Part shown: positions 53,101 to 64,000 of the stretch, in pieces
Layout of the letters: each line of letters opens with the position of its first letter
Position numbering within the stretch: the stretch's first letter is position 1
Source: Cloeon dipterum
Lineage: Eukaryota; Arthropoda; Insecta; Ephemeroptera; Baetidae
Assembly (NCBI RefSeq): GCF_949628265.1
Contig: NC_088786.1
Location: 248,001-312,000, forward strand
Direction of reading: 5' to 3'
DNA length: 64,000 bases
Notes under the pieces: generated by a model
The model's database searches: none
The model's input: the letters and a program-made list of their open reading frames with translations, nothing else
Told to the model about the DNA's origin: nothing
Made by a program: the position numbers and the translations under genes

Positions 53101-54775
53101 TAACTTCAGATGATTGGTCGATCCCATGACAAAGAATCGATAGTTTTGTTCATGCGTTCTTAGAATTCAATCAAACTTCAGATGATTGATCGATCCCATG
53201 ACAAAGAATCGATAGTTTTGTTCATGCGTTCTTGGATATATATAAAACTTCAGATGATTGGTCCATCCCATGACAAAGAATCGAGAGTTTTGTTCTTGCG
53301 TTCTTGGAATTCATTCAAACTTCAGATGATTGGTCGATCCCATGACAAAGAATCAATAGTTTTGGTCTTGCGTGCTTGGAAATCAATCAAACTTCAGATG
53401 ATTGGTCGATCCTATGACAAAGAATCGATATATTTGGTCTCGCTTTCTTGAATATCCATCAAACTTCAGATGATTGGTCGATCCCATGACAAAGAATCGA
53501 TAGTTTTGGTCTTGCTTTCTTGGAATTCCATCTAACTTCAGATGATTGGTCGATCCCATGAAAAAGAATCGATAGCGTTGGATTAAAATTCTTGAAATTC
53601 CATCAAACTTTAGTTGATTGGTCGATCCCATAACAAAGAATCGAGAATTTTGTTCTTGCGTTCTTGGAATTCAATCAAACTTCAGATGATTGGTCGATCC
53701 CATGACAAAGAATCGATAGTTTTGTTCATGCGTTCTTAGAATTCAAACAAACTTCAGATGATTAGTCGATCCCATGACAAAGAATCGATAGTTTTGGTCT
53801 CGCTTTCTTGAATATCCATCAAAATTCAGATGATTGGTCGATCCCATGACAAAGAATCAATAGTTTTGTTCATGCGTTCTTAGAATTCAAACAAACTTCA
53901 GATGATTAGTCGATCCCATGACAAAGAATCGATAGTTTTGGTCTCGCTTTCTTGAATATCCATCAAAATTCAGATGATTGGTCGATCCCATGACAAAGAA
54001 TCAATAGTTTTGGTCTTGCGTGCTTGGAAATCAATCAAACTTCAGATGATTGGTCGATCCCATGACAAAGAATCGATAAATTTGGTCTCGCTTTCTTGAA
54101 TATCCATCAAACATCAGATGATTGGTCGATCCCATATCAAAGAATCGAGAGTTTTGTTCTTGCGTTCTTGGAATTCAATCAAACTTCAGATGATTGGTCG
54201 ATCCCATGACAAAGAATCAATAGTTTTGGTCTTGCTTTCTTGGAATTCCATCTAACTTCAGATGATTGGTCGATCCCATGACAAAGAATCGATAGTTTTG
54301 TTCATGCGTTCTTGGAAATCAATCAAACTTCAGATGATTGGTCGATCCCATGACAAAGAATCGATAGAGTTGGATTCAAATTCTTGGAATTCCATCAAAC
54401 TTCAGATGATTGGTAGATCCCATATCAAAGAATCGAGAGTTTTGTTCTTGCGTTCTTGGAATTCAATCAAACTTCAGATGATTAGTCGATCCCATGACAA
54501 GGAATCGATAGTTTTGTTCATGCGTTCTTGGAATTCCATCAAACTTCAGTTGATTGGTCGATCCCATAACAAAGAATCGAGAGTTTTGTTCTTTCGTTCT
54601 TTGAATTCAATCAAACTTCAGATGATTGATCGATCCCATGACAAAGAATCGATATATTTGGTCTCGCTTTCTTGGATATCCATCAAACTTCAGATGATTG
54701 GTCGATCCCATATCAAAGAATCGAGAGTTTTGTTCTTGCGTTCTTGGAATTCAATCAAACTTCAGATGATTGGTC

Positions 54776-54779
54776 GATC
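54776..54779. repeat. Target site duplication, left of LTR copy 4
   Basis: GATC before TGATG, at the same insertion point as the other three copies. Confidence 0.93.
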
Positions 54780-54959
54780 TGATGTGATGCAAGGGCAGGG
54801 GCGCTTTAAGGAGGTGGGGGATGAGGGTGCTAAGGGGATAACCTTCTTCTTTCTTAGGGGAGTAAAGCTACCCTCTCAAAAGACGACAGGCACAGGAAGG
54901 GGTTAACGTGGAGAACGAGGAGAACGAGGAGGAGCTAGACGCAGGAGGAGAAAGGACCG

Positions 54960-54967
54960 TATAAAAA
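54960..54967 (+). promoter_or_regulatory. TATA box in LTR copy 4
   Basis: tataaaaa at LTR position 181-188, intact. Confidence 0.68.
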
Positions 54968-55399
54968 CCCGAACAAGGACGGAACGAGGAGAAGCGAAGT
55001 CCACGAGTTAAACGAGTAAGATCTCTGGAGCCAAGTAAATTCCTGTAACTGATTTTGTGTTTGTGTGGGCAGGCCGAAGTCGGACAGCGTAATTAGACAA
55101 GGTAGGAGATCACTTTTGGAGGGCTCGTGGGCAACGCCGAGGACTTCCGTCGCAGGGCCGTGCCGTGGACTTTAAGGTAGTTTTGGGCAGTAAGTTGTGG
55201 GCCGCCACTTAGGAATCAATTTCAGATGTCGGCGAGTGAGCGGTCAGGCTGCTGCTAATTTCTGCCAGTTTCGGCAGTGGCGGAGCGACGTAGGGTTTAT
55301 GGTCCAGAAGGGAGCGAGCGATATCAGTTCGGAGGCGTCGGAAGCGGAATTCTAGTGATCCGCGTTGTATTCTTTCTTGTGTACTGTTTAGAGTAAATT

Positions 55400-55405
55400 A
55401 ATAAA
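55400..55405 (+). terminator. Polyadenylation signal in LTR copy 4
   Basis: AATAAA at LTR position 621-626, intact. Confidence 0.63.
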
Positions 55406-55632
55406 GTCCAATTGTCTTGTTAAGTTGCGCGGGTTTAAATTTGGCTTTCCCTCCTTTGTGCGCAGACATTTTTAGGATATTTGCTCAAGGAATTTCTGAA
55501 TTTGCTGCAGCTGGTGGTCGTAGAACCCACCGCGAGAAGAAAGGCTTTGTGCGTATAGGTATTGTCGGCCTGAGCTTAGGGAATTTTGAGTAATTTTTTC
55601 GAATTCTATTTATTTCTTTCTTTCTCGCAACA

Positions 55633-55636
55633 GATC
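55633..55636. repeat. Target site duplication, right of LTR copy 4
   Basis: GATC after the terminal CA. Confidence 0.93.
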
Positions 55637-58600
55637 CCATGACAAAGAATCAATAGTTTTGGTCTTGCTTTCTTGGAATTCCATCTAACTTCAGATGATT
55701 GGTCGATCCCATGACAAAGAATCGATAGTTTTGTTCATGCGTTCTTGGAAATCAATCAAACTTCAGATGATTGGTCGATCCCATGACAAAGAATCGATAG
55801 AGTTGGATTCAAATTCTTGGAATTCCATCAAACTTCAGATGATTGGTAGATCCCATATCAAAGAATCGAGAGTTTTGTTCTTGCGTTCTTGGAATTCAAT
55901 CAAACTTCAGATGATTAGTCGATCCCATGACAAGGAATCGATAGTTTTGTTCATGCGTTCTTGGAATTCCATCTAACTTCAGATGATTGGTCGATCCCAT
56001 ATCAAAGAATCGAGAGTTTTGTTCTTGCGTTCTTGGAATTCAATCAAACTTCAGATGATTGGTCGATCCCATGAAACAGAATCGATAGTTTTGTTCTTGC
56101 GTTCCTCGAATTCAATCAAACTTCAGAAGATTGGTCGATCCCATGAAAAAGAATCGATAGCGTTGGATAAAAATTCTTGGAATTCCATCAAACTTTAGTT
56201 GATTGGTCGATCCCATAACAAAGAATCGAGAGTTTTGTTCTTGCGTTCTTGGAATTCAATCAAACTTCACATGATTGGTCGATCCCATGACAAAGAATCG
56301 ATAGTTTTGTTCTTGCATCCTCGAATTCTATCAAACTTCAGAAGATTGGTCGATCCCATGACAAAGAATCGATATATTTGGTCTCGCTTTCTTGAATATC
56401 CATCAAACTTCAGATGATTGGTCGATCCCATATCAAAGAATCGAGAGTTTTGTTCTTGCGTTCTTGGAATTCAATCAAACTTCAGATGATTGGTCGATCC
56501 CATGACAAAGAATCGATAGTTTTGTTCTTGCGTTCCTCGAATTTAATCAAACTTCAGAAGATTGGTCGATCCCATGACAAAGAATCGATATATTTGGTCT
56601 CGCTTTCTTGAATATCCATCAAACTTCAGATGATTGGTCGATCCCATATCAAAGAATCGAGAGTTTTTATCTTGCTTTCTTGGAATTCCATCTAACTTCA
56701 GATGATTGGTCGATCCCATGACAAAGAATCGATAGTTTTGTTCATGCGTTCTTAGAATTCAATCAAACTTCAGATGATTGATCGATCCCATGACAAAGAA
56801 TCGATAGTTTTGTTCATGCGTTCTTGGATATATATAAAACTTCAGATGATTGGTCCATCCCATGACAAAGAATCGAGAGTTTTGTTCTTGCGTTCTTGGA
56901 ATTCATTCAAACTTCAGATGATTGGTCGATCCCATGACAAAGAATCAATAGTTTTGGTCTTGCGTGCTTGGAAATCAATCAAACTTCAGATGATTGGTCG
57001 ATCCTATGACAAAGAATCGATATATTTGGTCTCGCTTTCTTGAATATCCATCAAACTTCAGATGATTGGTCGATCCCATAACAAAGAATCGATAGTTTTG
57101 GTCTTGCTTTCTTGGAATTCCATCTAACTTCAGATGATTGGTCGATCCCATGAAAAAGAATCGATAGCGTTGGATTAAAATTCTTGAAATTCCATCAAAC
57201 TTTAGTTGATTGGTCGATCCCATAACAAAGAATCGAGAATTTTGTTCTTGCGTTCTTGGAATTCAATCAAACTTCAGATGATTGGTCGATCCCATGACAA
57301 AGAATCGATAGTTTTGTTCATGCGTTCTTAGAATTCAAACAAACTTCAGATGATTAGTCGATCCCATGACAAAGAATCGATAGTTTTGGTCTCGCTTTCT
57401 TGAATATCCATCAAAATTCAGATGATTGGTCGATCCCATGACAAAGAATCAATAGTTTTGGTCTTGCGTGCTTGGAAATCAATCAAACTTCAGATGATTG
57501 GTCGATCCCATGACAAAGAATCGATAAATTTGGTCTCGCTTTCTTGAATATCCATCAAACTTCAGATGATTGGTCGATCCCATGACAAAGAATCAATAGT
57601 TTTGGTCTTGCTTTCTTGGAATTCCATCTAACTTCAGATGATTGGTCGATCCCATGACAAAGAATCGATAGTTTTGTTCATGCGTTCTTGGAAATCAATC
57701 ACTCTTCAGATGATTGGTCGATCCCATGACAAAGAATCGATAGAGTTGGATTCAAATTCTTGGAATTCCATCAAACTTCAGATGATTGGTAGATCCCATA
57801 TCAAAGAATCGAGAGTTTTGTTCTTGCGTTCTTGGAATTCAATCAAACTTCAGATGATTAGTCGATCCCATGACAAGGAATCGATAGTTTTGTTCATGCG
57901 TTCTTGGAATTCCATCAAACTTCAGTTGATTGGTCGATCCCATAACAAAGAATCGAGAGTTTTGTTCTTTCGTTCTTTGAATTCAATCAAACTTCAGATG
58001 ATTGGTCGATCCCATATCAAAGAATCGAGAGTTTTGTTCTTGCGTTCTTGGAATTCAATCAAACTTCAGATGATTGGTCGATCCCATGACAAAGAATCAA
58101 TAGTTTTGGTCTTGCTTTCTTGGAATTCCATCTAACTTCAGATGATTGGTCGATCCCATATCAAAGAATCGAGAGTTTTGTTCTTGCGTTCTTGGAATTC
58201 AATCAAACTTCAGATGATTGGTCGATCCCATGAAACAGAATCGATAGTTTTGTTCTTGCGTTCCTCGAATTCAATCAAACTTCAGAAGATTGGTCGATCC
58301 CATGAAAAAGAATCGATAGCGTTGGATAAAAATTCTTGGAATTCCATCAAACTTTAGTTGATTGGTCGATCCCATAACAAAGAATCGAGAGTTTTGTTCT
58401 TGCGTTCTTGGAATTCAATCAAACTTCACATGATTGGTCGATCCCATGACAAAGAATCGATAGTTTTGTTCTTGCATCCTCGAATTCTATCAAACTTCAG
58501 AAGATTGGTCGATCGCATGACAAAGAATCGATATATTTGGTCTCGCTTTCTTGAATATCCATCAAACTTCAGATGATTGGTCGATCCCATATCAAAGAAT

Positions 58601-59796
58601 CGAGAGTTTTGTTCTTGCGTTCTTGGAATTCAATCAAACTTCAGATGATTGGTCGATCCCATGACAAAGAATCGATAGTTTTGTTCTTGCGTTCCTCGAA
58701 TTTAATCAAACTTCAGAAGATTGGTCGATCCCATGACAAAGAATCGATATATTTGGTCTCGCTTTCTTGAATATCCATCAAACTTCAGATGATTGGTCGA
58801 TCCCATATCAAAGAATCGAGAGTTTTTGTCTTGCTTTCTTGGAATTCCATCTAACTTCAGATGATTGGTCGATCCCATGACAAAGAATCGATAGTTTTGT
58901 TCATGCGTTCTTAGAATTCAATCAAACTTCAGATGATTGATCGATCCCATGACAAAGAATCGATAGTTTTGTTCATGCGTTCTTGGAAATCAATCAAACT
59001 TCAGATGATTGGTCGATCCCATGACAAAGAATCAATAGTTTTGGTCTTGCGTTTTTGGAAATCAATCAAACTTCAGATGATTGGTCGATCCCATGAAACA
59101 GAATCGATAGTTTTGTTCTTGCGTTCCTCGAATTCAATCAAACTTCAGAAGATTGGTCGATCCCATGAAAAAGAATCGATAGCGTTGGATAAAAATTCTT
59201 GGAATTCCATCAAACTTTAGTTGATTGGTCGATCCCATAACAAAGAATCGAGAGTTTTGTTCTTGCGTTCTTGGAATTCAATCAAACTTCACATGATTGG
59301 TCGATCCCATGACAAAGAATCGATAGTGTTGTTCTTGCGTTCCTCGAATTCTATCAAACTTCAGAAGATTGGTCGATCCGATGACAAAGAATCGATATAT
59401 TTGGTCTCGCTTTCTTGAATATCCATCAAACTTCAGATGATTGGTCGATCCCATATCAAAGAATCGAGAGTTTTGTTCTTGCGTTCTTGGAATTCAATCA
59501 AACTTCAGATGATTGGTCGATCCCATGACAAAGAATCGATAGTTTTGTTCTTGCGTTCCTCGAATTTAATCAAACTTCAGAAGATTGGTCGATCCCATGA
59601 CAAAGAATCGATAGTTTTGGTCTTGCTTTCTTGGAATTCCATCTAACTTCAGATGATTGGTCGATCCCATGAAAAAGAATCGATAGCGTTGGATTAAAAT
59701 TCTTGAAATTCCATCAAACTTTAGTTGATTGGTCGATCCCATAACAAAGAATCGAGAATTTTGTTCTTGCGTTCTTGGAATTAAATCAAACTTCAG
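55633..59796 (+). repeat. Core HOR satellite right of LTR copy 4, grading into the right transition zone
   Basis: Core monomers with gcatcctcg markers at 56315 and 58474 (30 monomers apart). The unit at 57638-58135 lacks one monomer of the cgatatatttggtctcg type present in other copies, and another single monomer is missing near 57550. From 58933 to about 59646 the order matches 7651-8352 and 12544-13245 of the left transition zone. Small private changes include atcactcttcag near 57697 and gatcgcatgac near 58513. No genes. Confidence 0.85.
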
Positions 59797-62700
59797 ATGA
59801 TTGGTCGATCCCATGACAAAGAATCGATAGTTTTGTTCTTGCGTTCCTCGAATTCTATCAAACTTCAGATGATTGGTCGATCCCATGACAAAGAATCAAT
59901 AGTTTTGGTCTTGCGTGCTTGGAAATCAATCAAACTTCAGATGATTGGTCGATCCCATGACAAAGAATCGATAAATTTGGTCTCGCTTTCTTGAATATCC
60001 ATCAAACTTCAGATGATTGGTCGATCCCATGACAAAGAATCGATAGAGTTGGATTCAAATTCTTGGAATTCCATCAAACTTTATTTTATTGGTTGATCCC
60101 ATAACAAAGAATCGAGAGTTTTGTTCTTGCGTTCTTGGAATTCAATTAAACTTCAGATGATTGGTCGATCCCATGACAAAGAATCGATAGTTTTGTTCAT
60201 GCGTTCTTGGAATTCATTCAAACTTCAGATGATTGGTCGATCCCATGACAAAGAATCAATAGTTTTGGTCTTGCGTGCTTGGAAATCAATCAAACTTCAG
60301 ATGATTGGTCGATCCTATGACAAAGAATCGATATATTTGGTCTCGCTTTCTTGAATATCCATCAAACTTCAGATGATTGGTCGATCCCATGACAAAGAAT
60401 CGATAGTTTTGGTCTTGCTTTCTTGGAATTCCATCTAACTTCAGATGATTGGTCGATCCCATGAAAAAGAATCGATAGCGTTGGATTAAAATTCTTGAAA
60501 TTCCATCAAACTTTAGTTGATTGGTCGATCCCATAACAAAGAATCGAGAGTTTTGTTCTTGCGTTCTTGGAATTCAATCAAATTTCAGATGATTGGTCGA
60601 TCCCATGACAAAGAATCGATAGTTTTGTTCATGCGTTCTTAGAATTCAAACAAACTTCAGATGATTGGTCGATCCCATGACAAAGAATCAATAGTTTTGG
60701 TCTTGCGTTTTCGGAAATCAATCAAACTTCAGATGATTGGTCGATCCCATGACAAAGAATCGATAGTTTTGTTCATGCGTTCTTGGAAATCAATCAAACT
60801 TCAGATGATTGGTCGATCCCATGAAAAAGAATCGATAGAGTTGGATTAAAATTCTTGGAATTCCATGAAACTTTAGTTGATTGGTCGATCCCATAACAAA
60901 GAATCGAGAGTTTTGTTCTTGCGTTCTTGGAATTCAATCAAACTTCAGATGATTGGTCGATCCCATGACAAAGAATCGATAGTTTTGTTCATGCGTTCTT
61001 GGTAATCAATCAAACTTCAGATGATTGGTCGATCCCATGACAAAGAATCGATAGAGTTGGATTCAAATTCTTGGAATTCCATCAAACTTCAGATGATTGG
61101 TAGATCCCATATCAAAGAATCGAGAGTTTTGTTCTTGCGTTCTTGGAATTCAATCAAACTTCAGATGATTGGTCGATCCCATGACAAAGAATCGATAGTT
61201 TTGTTCTTGCGTTCCTCGAATTCAATCAAACTTCAGAAGATTGGTCGATCCCATGACAAAGAATCGATAAATTTGGTCTCGCTTTCTTGAATATCCATCA
61301 AACTTCAGATGATTGGTCGATCCCATATCAAAGAATCGAGAGTTTTGTTCTTGCGTTCTTGGAATTCAATCAAACTTCAGATGATTGGTCGATCCCATGA
61401 CAAAGAATCAATAGTTTTGGTCTTGCTTTCTTGGAATTCCATCTAACTTCAGATGATTGGTCGATCCCATATCAAAGAATCGAGAGTTTTGTTCTTGCGT
61501 TCTTGGAATTCAATCAAACTTCAGATGATTGGTCGATCCCATGAAACAGAATCGATAGTTTTGTTCTTGCGTTCCTCGAATTCAATCAAACTTCAGAAGA
61601 TTGGTCGATCCCATGAAAAGAATCGATAGAGTTGGATTAAAATTCTTGGAATTCCATCAAACTTTAGTTTATTGGTTGATCCCATTACAAAGAATCGAGA
61701 GTTTTGTTCTTGCGTTCTTGGAATTCAATTAAACTTCAGATGATTGGTCGATCCCATGACAAAGAATCGATAGTTTTGTTCATGCGTTCTTGGATATATA
61801 TAAAACTTCAGATGATTGGTCGATCCCATGACAAAGAATCAATAGTTTTGGTCTTGCGTGCTTGGAAATCAATCAAACTTCAGATGATTGGTCGATCCTA
61901 TGACAAAGAATCGATATATTTGGTCTCGCTTTCTTGAATATCCATCAAACTTCAGATGATTGGTCGATCCCATGACAAAGAATCGATAGTTTTGGTCTTG
62001 CTTTCTTGGAATTCCATCTAACTTCAGATGATTGGTCGATCCCATGAAAAAGAATCGATAGAGTTGGATTAAAATTCTTGGAATTCCATGAAACTTTAGT
62101 TGATTGGTCGATCCCATAACAAAGAATCGAGAGTTTTGTTCTTGCGTTCTTGGAATTCAATCAAACTTCAGATGATTGGTCGATCCCATGACAAAGAATC
62201 GATAGTTTTGTTCATGCGTTCTTGGTAATCAATCAAACTTCAGATGATTGGTCGATCCCATGACAAAGAATCGATAGAGTTGGATTCAAATTCTTGGAAT
62301 TCCATCAAACTTCAGATGATTGGTAGATCCCATATCAAAGAATCGAGAGTTTTGTTCTTGCGTTCTTGGAATTCAATCAAACTTCAGATGATTGGTCGAT
62401 CCCATGACAAAGAATCGATAGTTTTGTTCTTGCGTTCCTCGAATTTAATCAAACTTCAGAAGATTGGTCGATCCCATGACAAAGAATCGATAAATTTGGT
62501 CTCGCTTTCTTGAATATCCATCAAACTTCAGATGATTGGTCGATCCCATATCAAAGAATCGAGAGTTTTGTTCTTGCGTTCTTGGAATTCAATCAAACTT
62601 CAGATGATTGGTCGATCCCATGACAAAGAATCAATAGTTTTGGTCTTGCTTTCTTGGAATTCCATCTAACTTCAGATGATTGGTCGATCCCATATCAAAG

Positions 62701-64000
62701 AATCGAGAGTTTTGTTCTTGCGTTCTTGGAATTCAATCAAACTTCAGATGATTGGTCGATCCCATGAAACAGAATCGATAGTTTTGTTCTTGCGTTCCTC
62801 GAATTCAATCAAACTTCAGAAGATTGGTCGATCCCATGAAAAGAATCGATAGAGTTGGATTAAAATTCTTGGAATTCCATCAAACTTTAGTTTATTGGTT
62901 GATCCCATTACAAAGAATCGAGAGTTTTGTTCTTGCGTTCTTGGAATTCAATTAAACTTCAGATGATTGGTCGATCCCATGACAAAGAATCGATAGTTTT
63001 GTTCATGCGTTCTTGGATATATATAAAACTTCAGATGATTGGTCGATCCCATGACAAAGAATCAATAGTTTTGGTCTTGCGTGCTTGGAAATCAATCAAA
63101 CTTCAGATGATTGGTCGATCCTATGACAAAGAATCGATATATTTGGTCTCGCTTTCTTGAATATCCATCAAACTTCAGATGATTGGTCGATCCCATGACA
63201 AAGAATCGATAGTTTTGGTCTTGCTTTCTTGGAATTCCATCTAACTTCAGATGATTGGTCGATCCCATGAAAAAGAATCGATAGCGTTGGATTAAAATTC
63301 TTGAAATTCCATCAAACTTTAGTTGATTGGTCGATCCCATAACAAAGAATCGAGAATTTTGTTCTTGCGTTCTTGGAATTCAATCAAACTTCAGATGATT
63401 GGTCGATCCCATGACAAAGAATCGATAGTTTTGTTCATGCGTTCTTAGAATTCAAACAAACTTCAGATGATTAGTCGATCCCATGACAAAGAATCGATAG
63501 TTTTGGTCTCGCTTTCTTGAATATCCATCAAAATTCAGATGATTGGTCGATCCCATGACAAAGAATCAATAGTTTTGGTCTTGCGTGCTTGGAAATCAAT
63601 CAAACTTCAGATGATTGGTCGATCCCATGACAAAGAATCAATAGTTTTGGTCTTGCTTTCTTGGAATTCCATCTAACTTCAGATGATTGGTCGATCCCAT
63701 GACAAAGAATCGATAGTTTTGTTCATGCGTTCTTGGAAATCAATCAAACTTCAGATGATTGGTCGATCCCATGACAAAGAATCGATAGAGTTGGATTCAA
63801 ATTCTTGGAATTCCATCAAACTTTATTTTATTGGTTGATCCCATAACAAAGAATCGAGAGTTTTGTTCTTGCGTTCTTGGAATTCAATTAAACTTCAGAT
63901 GATTGGTCGATCCCATGACAAAGAATCGATAGTTTTGTTCATGCGTTCTTGGATATATATAAAACTTCAGATGATTGGTCCATCCCATGACAAAGAATCG
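59797..64000 (+). repeat. Right-flank satellite with a 1,223-bp tandem duplication
   Basis: Flank-type monomers return: tttattttattggttgatccc near 60085 and 63830, the catgaaaagaatc 71-bp type near 61617 and 62840, and ggtaatcaatc near 61012 and 62224. A 17-monomer block minus one base is tandemly duplicated, about 60800-62022 and 62023-63245 (matches 61021/62244 and 61704/62927). Both copies share the rare ccatgaaactttag at their left ends (60863 and 62086). The array continues past the window edge. No gene. Confidence 0.87.

Larger units (their letters stand above)
50098..54779 (+). repeat. Core HOR satellite between LTR copies 3 and 4
   Basis: 65 monomers minus two bases. A 2,015-bp, 28-monomer HOR version is tandemly duplicated (about 50160-52174 and 52175-54189; matches 50807/52822, 51167/53182, 51368/53383). 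Both copies share two derived features: loss of five monomers at a junction in the monomer starting near 50592 (and 52607), and a 144-bp dimer duplication (51671-51814 and 51815-51958, with its equivalent near 53686-53973). The right end leads to LTR copy 4 through a normal HOR context. Confidence 0.88.
54780..55632 (+). mobile_element. Solo LTR, copy 4 (853 bp)
   Basis: 853 bp, with C at LTR position 94 (54873) as in copy 3. The left satellite context matches copies 1-3 only for about 446 bp, back to about 54334. Beyond that it switches to the standard gaaatcaatc monomer, where copies 1-3 have a catgaaacagaatc monomer. That marks a crossover close to the LTR. The right context matches for about five monomers, to near 55970, then skips several monomers. 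It is the same insertion with recombined neighbours. Confidence 0.9.
1..64000 (+). repeat. 72-bp satellite DNA array, head to tail, about 841 monomers
   Basis: A 72-bp unit repeats through the whole window in one orientation. Recognisable blocks within each unit are gatgattggtcgatcccat, then caaagaatcgatag, then ttcttgcgttcttgg, then aattcaatcaaac. After subtracting the four 853-bp inserts and their 4-bp target duplications, 60,572 bp remain, about 841 units. Variant positions define recurring monomer types: gagag against gatag after gaatc; endings caatcaaac, ccatcaaac or ccatctaac; and centres ttggtctcg, ttgttcatg or gttggattc. The types recur in a fixed order, so the array is a higher-order repeat. 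No inverted segment was seen. Length variants are rare 71-bp monomers with a single-base deletion. The array enters and leaves the window, so its true size is unknown. A centromeric or pericentromeric role is inference only. I do not recognise the family. Confidence 0.98.

Noticed and set aside
1..64000. CRISPR-like direct repeats.
   Set aside because: The units are contiguous 72-mers with no unique spacers, no leader and no cas genes. Variation is shared between units and is not spacer-like.

Overview
The whole 64 kb window is satellite DNA. It is one uninterrupted head-to-tail array of a 72-bp AT-rich monomer (37.5% GC in my hand-derived consensus), about 841 monomers, all on the same strand and running off both window edges. 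The array is broken only by four copies of one 853-bp GC-richer element. I see no protein-coding gene, tRNA, rRNA or CRISPR array. The many short open frames exist only because 72 bp is exactly 24 codons.

The window suggests a eukaryotic nuclear chromosome, in a centromeric, pericentromeric or other heterochromatic block. The evidence is the megasatellite-scale tandem array, its higher-order repeat (HOR) structure, and an LTR-type element with a TATA box and an AATAAA signal. An arthropod or other animal is plausible, but the sequence gives no species-level evidence.

Layout: (1) 1-7074, left flank, carrying an exact tandem duplication of a 2,808-bp 39-mer (1459-4266 and 4267-7074). (2) 7075-15997, a transition zone with a long duplicated segment at offset 4,893 bp (7230-11104 and 12123-15997). 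(3) About 15998-58930, a homogeneous core built from a roughly 32-monomer HOR whose local length varies from 26 to 40 monomers. A complete canonical unit lies at 19953-22255. (4) Solo LTRs at 23565-24417, 40975-41827, 49245-50097 and 54780-55632. All have the same orientation, the same satellite insertion point and the same flanking GATC duplication. (5) About 58930-59800, a right transition zone. (6) 59800-64000, a right flank sharing monomer variants with the left flank that the core lacks, with a 1,223-bp tandem duplication (about 60800-62022 and 62023-63245).

The main result is an evolutionary reading. One LTR retrotransposon inserted once into one monomer and collapsed to a solo LTR. The solo LTR was then copied with its satellite surroundings as part of the HOR. 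It acts as a tracer for how the array grows: one G/C difference and the flanking monomer order split the copies into {1,2} and {3,4}. The core looks younger than the two flanks, giving a layered expansion. Chimeric monomers, shared deletions and nested 2-, 6-, 8- and 9-monomer duplications record individual unequal exchanges.
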